A stretch of DNA of 64,000 bases, taken from Gambelia wislizenii (Eukaryota; Chordata; Lepidosauria; Squamata; Crotaphytidae). The notes below the pieces were generated by a model. It made no database searches, was not told the origin of the DNA, and was given only the letters and a program-made list of their open reading frames with translations. A program made the translations under genes and the position numbers. Each line of letters begins with the position of its first letter. Within the stretch, counting starts at the first letter, position 1. Below, piece after piece: positions 56,330 through 64,000 of this stretch. The DNA is taken from NCBI GenBank assembly GCA_030847615.1, contig JAUMIR010000003.1, forward strand, positions 21,829,001-21,893,000, read 5' to 3'.

Positions 56330-57950
56330 GAGTCAGTCTCCTCCCAAAGGGGGAACAGTGCTCAAACTGAGGGAAATGGAGCAGATAATGCTTTGGGGGA
56401 AATACAGCACAGAATTGGTAAAGTGGTAGTTCAGGAATACCTGGCCAGTATAAATGAGTTCAAGTCTCCAGGGCCAGATGAACTTCATCCAGGGGTATTA
56501 AAAGAACTGGCAGAAGCAATCTCAGAACCACTGACAATAATCTTTGAGAGTTCCTGGAGAACAGGAGAGGTCCCAGCAGATGGGAAAAACACAAATGCTT
56601 CCTTCATCTTTTAAAAAGGGGGCAGGGAGAAGACCGAAATAATATCTGCCCAGTCAGCCTGATATCAATACTAGGAAAGATTCTAGAGCAGATCATTAAA
56701 CAGACAGTCTGTGACCACTTAGAAAGGAATGCTGTGATCACAAAAAGTTAACATGGATTTCTCAAAAATAAGTTGTGCCAGACTAATATTATCTCTCTCT
56801 CTTTTTTTTTTTTAATTTTGCTAGAGTTACAAACTTGATAGATGAAGGGAACGCAGTGGATGTAGTGTATCTTGATTTAAGTTAGACTTTTGACAAGGTC
56901 CCCCATGATATTCTTGCAAAAACGTTAGTAACTTGTGGGCTAGACAATGCAACTTTTAGATGGATTTGTAATTGTTCGACTGACCATACCCAAAGGATAG
57001 TTACCAAAGGCTCCTCTTCATCCTGGAGAGAAGTGACTAGTGGGGTGCCACAGGGTTCTGTCCTGGGCCCAGTGCTTGTCAACATCTTTATCAATGACTT
57101 GGATGAGGGAATAGAGGATATGCTTATCAAGTTTTTAGGTGACACCAAATTAGGAGGGGTAGCTAATACCCAAGAAGACAGGATCAGAATCCAAAATGAC
57201 CTGAACAGATTAGAAAGCTGGGCCAAAACTAACAAAATGAATTTCAACAGGGAGAAATGTCAGATACTACACTTGGGCAGTAAAAATGAAATGCACAGAT
57301 ATAGGATGGGTGACACCTGACTTGAGGGCACTACATGCGAAAAGGATCTAGGAGTCTTAGTGGACCACAAGCTGAACATGAGTCAGCAGTGTGATGCAGC
57401 AGCTAAAAAAGCCAATGTGGTTCTAGGCTTCATTAATAGGAATATAATGTCTAGATCAAGGGAAGTAATAGTGCCACTCTATTCTACTTTGGTCAGACCT
57501 CACCTGGAATACTGTGTCTAGTTCTGGAAGCCATGACCCAAGAGGAGTTGCTTAGGGAGCTGGTTATGTTGAATCTGGAGAAGAGAAGGTTAAGAGGTGA
57601 CATGACAGCCATGTTTAAATATTTGAAGGGATGTCATACTGAGGATGGAGCAAGCTTGTTTTCTGCTGCTCCAGAGACTAGGACACAGAGCAACGTGTTC
57701 AAACTACAGGAAAAGAGATTCCACCTAAACAGTAGGAAGAAATATCTGACAATAAGAGCTGTTTGGCAGTGGAATACACTACCTCACAGTGTGGTGGAGT
57801 CTCCTTCTTTGGAAGTTTTTAAAAAGAGGCTGGATGGCCATCTGTTGGGAATGATTTGATTGTGTATTCCTGCAGCAGAGGGGGTTGGACTGAACAGCCC
57901 TTGTGGTCTCTTCCAACTCTATGATTCTATGATTCTTTAGGCTGGGCTGC
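56330..57950 (+). pseudogene. CR1 LINE ORF2, 5'-truncated and degraded, with complete 3' end
   Basis: Longest CR1 in the window (about 1.6 kb). Readable parts in order: a pre-RT block (FKSPGPDELHPGVLKELAEA), a stop- and gap-broken RT middle (56630-57030), TSGVPQGSVLGPVLVNIFIN, the catalytic box region FLGDTKLGG at 57132-57158, where FADD is expected, WAKTNKMNFNREKCQILHLG, then the C-terminal frame 57533-57859 and the 3' TCTATGATTCTATGATTC end. Change of the catalytic AD to LG plus many stops shows it is dead. An internal poly(T) patch is at 56800-56815. Confidence 0.95.
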
Positions 57951-58002
57951 CAAACTTCAGTTGTTTCTGAATTGTAAAATTAAATATAGTATATTTGTTA
58001 TT

Positions 58003-58232
58003 TTGTTGTTGTTGTGTGCCTTCAAGTCATTTCCACCTTATGGCTATCCTAAGGCAACCCTATCCTGGGCTTTTATTGGCAAGGTATGTTCAGAGGGGAA
58101 TTTTCCTTTGCCTTCCTCTGAGGCTGATAGAATATGATTTGTCCAAGGTCACCCAGTGGGTTTCCATGGCAGAGTGGGGATTCAAACCCTGTTATCCAAA
58201 GTCATAGTCCAACACTGAAATCACTATACCAA
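58003..58232 (-). mobile_element. tRNA-derived SINE with MIR-like core, antisense
   Basis: Minus strand: box B-like GGGTTTGAATCCCC at 58177-58190, core CACTGGGTGACCTTGGACAA, body CTCAGAGGAAGGCAAAGG and tail CTTGAAGGCACACAACAAC. Almost full length; the head (GTGATTTCAGTGTTGGACTA) keeps a box A-like order. Confidence 0.9.
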
Positions 58233-58319
58233 TAATCAACATTATTTCCATTTTTACCAGCAAGTACCACATTCTCCTCCCCATATATTACTCTTTTTCA
58301 GATACTTATTAATTAAATA

Positions 58320-58542
58320 AAGCCCTCCCTTCACATCCATAGAGTACAGAGTCTGCATCCACAGATTCAACCAATCATGGTTTCAATGTTTTGGGGAGGG
58401 GGTGGGAATCCAAAAAGCAAACCTTGATTTTGCTATTTTAGTACACCATCATATATAATGACAGTACACCAACCTTGAGCATCCACAGATTATGGAGGTC
58501 CTGGAACCAAACCCTAGTAGATATTGAGGGCCCACTTTATGT
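58320..58542. mobile_element. Tigger-like MITE
   Basis: Left AGCCCTCCCTTCACATCC, CTGCATCCACAGATTCAACC; right GAGCATCCACAGATTATGGA, GGTCCTGGAACCAAACCC, GATATTGAGGGCCCAC. Interior AAAGCAAACCTTGATTTTGC matches the copy at 36237-36460. Confidence 0.7.
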
Positions 58543-58917
58543 GTATATATACATGTTGCTTTTTGTATGAAATAAGAGAGAGAAAATAAAAAAAAAAGAA
58601 GAAGACTAATGTGTGTTTGATGTAATCAAACAAAAGCAGGGATGATGTCCTGTAGATGTTGTCGAAGGAGAGGAAAATGTGATAAACTGCTGATCACAAA
58701 AGAAGTTCTTAGAGACAGAAGAGATAAAACAATAATTTGTAGCTGTCTAAACCAGGCAAGATTCCACCTTTATCACTTTGTATTACTTGCAAAGCCAATG
58801 TAAAATTGGAGTCATGATTTGCTGGAGTGAACACCCCAGGAGGATGGAAATTGCTTTCTGCAATCTTCAGATGTGAGCCTATTTAGAAAAAATCCACACT
58901 TAACCCTTTTAAGCATG
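58543..58917. other. Unannotated sequence
   Basis: Nothing recognised apart from short A-rich runs. Confidence 0.4.
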
Positions 58918-59465
58918 TCAATAAAATAATAATAATAATAATAATAATATAACATTTTATTTATATCCCGCCCCTCTACGAAATGCAATCAGGGTGGCTT
59001 ACAACAATTAAAATATACATCCAAACCAAACCCTCAATCCCACCCCCCTTAAAATACAATTAAATAATTTAAAAAATTAAAACATACTTTAAAAAATAAA
59101 AAATAAAAATAAACAATGGACAGTGGCCGTGGCGAGATCAGGACAAGCTTTTTGATGGCTGGGTATCTATTCAGGAAAGACCTGCTGGAAGAGATCCATC
59201 TTAAGAGCTTTTTAAAAACTATTTAGTGTGGTAATATGATGGATCTCATGTGGCAGGCCATTCCATAATCTGGGAGCAATAGCTGAAAAGCTCCTCCGGG
59301 AGGTCAAAGAAAGCCTAGTTTTTAAAGGTTGTAGCAAATTCCTCCCAGAGGCCTGAGTGCACGGGGAGGATTATATGGAAGGAGGCAGTCCCGAAGATAG
59401 GTTGGACCCAAGCCATTTAGGGCTTTAAAGGTGATAACCAACACCTTGTACTGGGCTCGGAAACT
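58918..59465 (-). mobile_element. L2 LINE 3' end, antisense
   Basis: Begins with an (AAT)n tract (58924-58950), then TTTATATCCCGCCCCTCTAC and GGGTGGCTTACAACAATT; the left end is the complement of the L2 tail. Further on, CATTCCATAATCTGGGAGCA, AAAGCTCCTCCGGGAGGTC and AAAGCCCTAAATGGCTTGGG (minus strand) match the C-terminal FKALNGLG block at 48206-48230. Same family as 46690-48742. Confidence 0.9.
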
Positions 59466-60178
59466 AATGGCAATAACAACAACAACAATGTTTATTTATA
59501 ATGCCCTTTCCACCAAAGGTCAGAACATCAATATATACAATCAAAGACAAGGACAATAAAATATAACACCATAAATATACATGAAATGAAATGAAATGAC
59601 ATCCCCAACACCCCACCAGTCACTAGCCACCTCAGCAACCTTAGGCACAACTTGACAGCTTAAACCATTGTATTGAAGAGGAGGGTCTTCAATCCTTTAC
59701 AAAACAGGTATGATCATCCTTCAGCGGGATGTTCAAAAGAAGACCATTCTACAGATGTGGAGCCAGGTTTTGAAAGGCTCACAGCCGTGACTGAGCTGTG
59801 TGCATTGGTTGAACAGACAATAACTCTTTACCTATGGATCTTAAATTCCTAGGTGGTATATACCATGCTAGCCATGCTGCTAGGTACTGAGAGAATTAAG
59901 AGTGCAGAGCCTTAATGATGAGAACCTAAAGTTTGAAATGGTCCCTGGCCTGAACTGGTAGCCAGTGAAGGTATCTATGGGGAGAGGAGACACATGAATA
60001 TTTAGGGAGATTTAAAACAACGTGGACATCACTGTTCTGGATTAAAACCAAAGGAAGAAGAGAGCAGGAAGGCAAACCCACCAGTAGGCTATTACAGTAA
60101 TCCAGGCATGACATAACCAAGGCCTTGACAAGCAGATGGGAAGGACAACATAGTCCACTGCTTGTATTAAGGAGGATT
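59466..60178 (-). mobile_element. Second L2-type LINE 3' end, antisense
   Basis: Adjoins the previous copy. A CAACAACAACAATGTTTATT tail, then the minus-strand frame 59926-60207 with LDYCNSLLVGLPSC and YLHWLPVQARDHFKL, the L2 C-terminal signature. The 3' UTR differs from the neighbouring copy, so this is a separate L2 subfamily. Two L2 elements lie in the same orientation tail to body with no gap. Confidence 0.85.
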
Positions 60179-60214
60179 GGACATTGTGTGTGTGTGTGAG
60201 CATGCATGCGTGCA

Positions 60215-60420
60215 CAACTTCAAGTCATCTCCAATTTATAGTAACCCTATCATGGGTTTTCTTGGTAAAATGTGATCAGAATGGCTTTACTATTGCCTTC
60301 CTCTAAGGCTGAGAGAGTGTGATTTGCCCAAGGTCACCTAATGAGTTTCCATGGTCAAGATGGGATTTGAACCTTGGTTTCTGGAATCCTAGTCCAACAT
60401 TCAAATCACTACATCAATGT
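60215..60420 (-). mobile_element. tRNA-derived SINE with MIR-like core, antisense
   Basis: Minus strand core ATTAGGTGACCTTGGGCAAA, CTCTCAGCCTTAGAGGAAGG and tail GATGACTTGAAGTTGTGCA. Preceded on the plus strand by a (TG)n patch (60185-60200). Confidence 0.85.
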
Positions 60421-60465
60421 GAGAAAAAGATTAAGACAGGTGGAGAAAATGATTCTACAGTTTCT

Positions 60466-60984
60466 TCTCAAAGATAGCAATGAGTGATTTCAGCAATTTT
60501 CTTCTTGCTATGGGGAAGCCTTTGAAAACCACACAGTTTTCAAAGGCTATTTGTAATTTGGGGCTTGTTATGCACAAAATTTGCATGAGGTGTTTTGTGC
60601 AGAAAACAACATTTTCTGAATAGGACACAGAATATTCTGTGTGGAAATAATATTTCAAAGTTGAAATATTAATTCCTGTGCAGAAAATGTGATTTTCTAT
60701 GCAAATCAACCATGTGCCAATTTTACACAGAACAAACCCCCAATTATGGCATTTTCTGCATAGGAATTAATATTTTTACATTTAAATATTATTTTCTACA
60801 TAGAAAATACTGCACAGAAAACAAACAAAAACCCACCATGTGCAAATTTTGCACAGAATAAGTCCTGAACTGCAAAGATTGTTATCAGTCCAAGATTCTT
60901 CTCAGTGTTTCATAAAATTAAAAAACAAAAACATGTTTTTCTACCATTTTTCAAACATTTTAAAATATTCTTTCCATCCCTATT
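60466..60984 (-). mobile_element. AT-rich TTTTCTGC-family repeat (copy 5, longest)
   Basis: On the minus strand the left tip is TAGGGATGGAAAGAATA (60964-60980). Then GAGAAGAATCTTGGACTGAT, TGCAGTTCAGGACTTATTCT, and three to four repeats of a CATGGT...TTTTCTGCACAG...AATATT module, finishing GCCTTTGAAAACTGTGTGGT. The module is expanded relative to copy 1. Confidence 0.65.
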
Positions 60985-61078
60985 AACATATAGCACAGAA
61001 GTAAATACAGAGTGGCCCAAAAGTATATACAGTATAGTGTAGAGTTCTCTTCCCAAGTGTCATTCTGACTCCACCCAC

Positions 61079-61304
61079 AGGACCAGTTTAAGGAATTTGC
61101 CCCCCCTGCAATGCTTTATTTGGGGGGGGGATATGTTTATTTCAGGTCAATGTAACCTAACTCAACCTAAGCTATTCACAGTAGAGGATATTCAGATTAT
61201 TACTAATAATGTTTTTGCAGGAGGAGGGTTACTACAGGGGCCCCCACAATGACAGCCCCCCCTGCAGATGCTGATGCCACTGGTGCCTTAAACTGGCCCT
61301 GCCC
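61079..61304. mobile_element. Short relative of the 27.9-kb hAT element
   Basis: Ends AGGACCAGTTTAAGGAATT and CCTTAAACTGGCCCTG are inverted repeats matching those at 27918 and 30385. CTGCAATGCTTTATTTGGGG and AGGTCAATGTAACCTAAC match 27945-28010. Flanks (CCACCCA-type and CCCACACA) give only an imperfect 8-bp duplication. Confidence 0.75.
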
Positions 61305-61659
61305 ACACATCTTCTAACCACACATTCTCTCCCCCTCCCATCAACATTCTATTAACAGCTGTATACCTAATTTGGGGCCACTCAGTAGAAATATAAACCA
61401 GAGATAAGTGTGGCTACTGAACCCTTTCCCATCCTAGGACAGCATGTGGTAGAGCTGGGGGATGAGATTGATGACTGCAGCATTACTGCCTCCTGGAAAA
61501 TTGAAGTGGAGTCAGAGAATGAGAGACACATGTTGGGGTGGGGAGATCAGCTTGTGCTGATCGTCATCTGAAGCTTGCTCTGTGTCATGTCTGCACACTT
61601 GTTCCCTCTTTGTTATCCTTTCATCATCAGGTGAAGACCTTTGGGAACCAATTATTTTA
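61305..61659. other. Unannotated sequence
   Basis: Nothing recognised. Confidence 0.4.
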
Positions 61660-61965
61660 TCTAATGCTTTTTGTTTGTTTTAATGCTAATGCTTGTAATC
61701 TATGCTTTTAAATCAATGTTTTATATGGCTTCAGTTCTACAGACAGTTTAATATTATTTTAATCTTCATTTTTTCTATGTTTTTAACCTGTATAGGTCCC
61801 ATACTGGGATAGGGGCAGGATATAAATTACACACACATGCATATAAATTGTGTGAGTTTTTGCATGTGGTTTTACTTGTATTTCTTTTTTATTCTGCAAG
61901 CCACCTTGAATCATACTCTTGGGGAAAATGTAGGATATAAATAAGCAGATTGATTAAATGATTGA
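61660..61965 (+). mobile_element. Two consecutive L2-like LINE 3' tails
   Basis: First tail: TTTTAACCTGTATAGGTCCC, GGGGCAGGATATAAATTACA at about 61830. Second: GCAAGCCACCTTGAATCATA, GGGGAAAATGTAGGATATAA, then a GATTGATTAAATGATTGACT tail. The order suggests one insertion next to another or a duplicated tail. Confidence 0.55.
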
Positions 61966-62129
61966 CTGACTGACCTGTAATATATACAGTTTTTAAATCT
62001 TATTTGTTTCTGTAGCAAGAAGGAGGAGGTCATGTTTCCATATGTGTCTGTTCTGTTGTGTGGTTACAACATGTCTTCTGCCATACTGTGGATCACATTA
62101 CATTTATACACGTTGCTTCTCTACTATTC

Positions 62130-62757
62130 AGTTGCCCCAGTTTGGGAGATCCAAATGGTCTCTTATAGTCTTTGTAACTCTTGAAGCTTTTCTGTACGGT
62201 CAAAATAATCCTAACGAGATGCAAATGGAAGGTGATCCGTTCAAACGGACATTCACATCAACACATGTCATGTGGAAAGGGGGCATCCAAATCCACCTGA
62301 AAGTCTGTGTGGGAAGCATTCAGGGCTTTGATCAGGTTTTTTAAAAAGCTCCGTACGACATGCGAATGTGCAATTGTTCGAACACTCACATTCACACAGA
62401 TATGAACAGGCAGCGTAATCTGATTGGATGGATGAGCATGGAGGGCAGGGCTACAAACAGGGAAAGTGCCTGCTACTGCCATGTTGGATTTTCGGCTAAG
62501 AGAGAGTCTGGTAATCAGATAAAACAGCAATATTATACTCTCTCTCTTTTTTTCTTTTTGTATATCACATGTGTGCACCATGTTAAACTTTTTTTTTTAA
62601 ATGGGACGGCAGATTTAAAATTGCGAGTAAATCACTCGTGGCCACCATCTTGGCTAGGAGTCATGTGGAGTTTTGGGGGGCTGTTTTGACAGGTGGAATC
62701 ATTGTGAATGGCTGCATTTCAGAGGCGTTCATATTTCCCCCCCCCTCGTATAGACAA
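62130..62757 (-). mobile_element. GGCTTGTCTATA-terminus DNA element, minus-strand copy
   Basis: Minus strand starts GCTTGTCTATACGAGGGG at 62757, then CAAGATGGTGGCCACGAGTG, CGAAAATCCAACATGGCAG and CATCCAATCAGATTACGCT in the order seen in the copies at 46301 and 62759. The far end is not clear. Confidence 0.6.
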
Positions 62758-62758
62758 G

Positions 62759-63335
62759 CAGGGCTTTTCTATAGAAGGGGAAAAATGTGGATTGAAGTAC
62801 ACTAATGCCAATTCAAAGCAGCTTCTATTTGTCTCAATGTTGTTGGGTTTTTTTGCAAGATTGCAGGCATGCAAAGCAATCCACTTTCTCGGTTCCAACA
62901 GGTATGTCTTTGCATCAAGATGGTGGGCACAAGTGAATTACATATGTTTCTATTGTCACCAGTTGCTGCTGCCAAACAGTAGTTTTTAAAAAAGGTGCAA
63001 AAGTGAGATAGTCCACCTAAATAAATAGGGGAAAACAGACCGTTTCATAGCCTCAGCACATGATTGCTACAGCGAAAATCCAACATAGTGGTTCCGGGCA
63101 TTTGCCTTGTTATCAAGCTCCATCCCCTGTGCACATCTAACCAATCAGCTTTCCACTGCCCCTCTTATCAGGAATGTGAATCAAAGCAAATCGATTGTCC
63201 CAATGAGCAGGAATGTGCATTCCCTACAGTGCTTTTTGAAAAATTCAGGAAAGGCTACAAAGGCTTTTCCTTTGGAGTTTTTGGTGGTTTTGGCCGCCTT
63301 CCCTCTGAATACAGTGGATTGATGTGAGATGCCAT
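62759..63335 (+). mobile_element. GGCTTGTCTATA-terminus DNA element, plus-strand copy
   Basis: Starts AGGGCTTTTCTATAGAAG and contains GCAGGCATGCAAAGC, CATCAAGATGGTGGGCAC, CGAAAATCCAACATAGTGG, GGTTCCGGGCATTTGCC, GGAATGTGCATTCCC and CTGAATACAGTGGATTGATG. It aligns over its length with the two halves flanking the L2 at 46.7-48.7 kb. The right terminus is lost or decayed. Confidence 0.75.
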
Positions 63336-63721
63336 TTAAACAAATGTGGAGTAGTGCTTGTAATTCACAGCTTTATACCTGGTTGTTTGCAATCAATAGT
63401 TTCTGATCTCCATTTTCCGGAAAGCCAGGTAGCTGGTGAGGGTGAAAATACTGAGAAGTAGCTAGAAGAGGCCTTCAAAGGCATTGTAAGAAGTTTCAGC
63501 CACATATTGATAATTCCCAACCAGGCTCCAATGCTAGAGAATGAGGTTTTTAAGGCATGTTGCACATGTTATTCTGGGGGAATCAGAAATAATCCACATT
63601 TAGAATGCTATGATAATTCTAATAGGCAAGTCTCAAAAGAAATGCAAGATTTGGGGTGAAAGAAAAACAACCCCAACAATTTAAGTATCTGTACATATTC
63701 ACTACAAGGAATTAACACCAC
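63336..63721. other. Unannotated sequence
   Basis: Nothing recognised. Confidence 0.4.
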
Positions 63722-63756
<35 letters not shown>

Positions 63757-63757
63757 T
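63722..63757. repeat. (ATT)n microsatellite
   Basis: Twelve uninterrupted ATT units. Confidence 0.97.
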
Positions 63758-64000
63758 TAAAAAAGGATGATTAACAGGGTACATGGGGAGGCTTATGTAA
63801 TTACTATCCATGCCAGGTGCTAGTGGACGGGCCCCAGAGTAATACAATAGTAATTTTTAACATCTTATATCTATAATTTTGCAATATATATTTATCTTTA
63901 TTTCATTTTGTTTACATCTGTTGATGGTAATAAAATATGCAATGCAATGTTAAAATGGAAAACTTGTTTGCAATCCCTAGAAAACTCAGGATTGTCAACA
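63758..64000. other. Unannotated AT-rich end of window
   Basis: No gene or named repeat. Confidence 0.4.

Noticed and set aside
58150..58232. Possible tRNA gene on the minus strand
   Set aside because: Box A and B-like motifs belong to the SINE head; no cloverleaf with acceptor stem could be formed and a MIR-like core follows.

Overview
The window looks like about 64 kb of intergenic or intronic DNA from a vertebrate, most probably a squamate reptile (lizard or snake). The evidence is the repeat content: 5S-rRNA-derived SINEs, a BovB-type LINE 3' end, CR1 LINEs ending in ATTCTATG-type repeats, L2-clade LINEs, tRNA-derived SINEs with a MIR-like core, hAT and Tigger-like DNA elements, a probable Helitron, and many fold-back (hairpin) elements. 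I found no intact protein-coding gene, rRNA, functional tRNA, CRISPR array, operon or viral genome. Nearly every open frame is chance or a broken transposon frame. One possible host exon (minus strand, about 19970-20210) and one weaker coding-like stretch (minus strand, about 22600-22875) are the only exceptions worth testing.

Layout. 0-5 kb: an orphan LINE C-terminal tail (342-778), simple repeats and one L2 tail. 5-18 kb: three fold-back elements (6178-6410, 8943-9373, 9780-9962), L2 and CR1 pieces, members of an AT-rich TTTTCTGC repeat family, a Helitron-like element (16543-17537) and a hairpin (17856-18031) next to a 108-bp tandem duplication. 18-27 kb: the candidate exon, a 5S SINE, a BovB 3' end, tRNA SINEs and a DNA element with GGGTTG termini. 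27.9-30.4 kb: one 2.47-kb hAT element with perfect 8-bp target duplications, holding at least four younger insertions. 31-46 kb: Tigger-like elements, minus-strand CR1 pieces, a diverged hairpin and a hAT MITE with perfect target duplications (42308-42754). 46.3-49.0 kb: a terminal-inverted-repeat element split by a 5'-truncated, frameshifted L2 LINE. 49.9-52.2 kb: a 329-bp near-perfect hairpin, then two copies of the orphan LINE tail lying tail to tail. 53-64 kb: a CR1 endonuclease fragment, a 1.6-kb degraded CR1, two antisense L2 3' ends, several SINEs, a short relative of the 27.9-kb hAT, and two copies of the 46.3-kb element head to head.

Between repeats lie several moderately complex, AT-rich tracts with homeodomain-type TAATTA sites that resemble conserved noncoding elements. 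If real, they would suit a gene desert near a developmental regulator, but this cannot be shown without alignment. All family names rest on reading motifs and remembered consensus features; no search was run.
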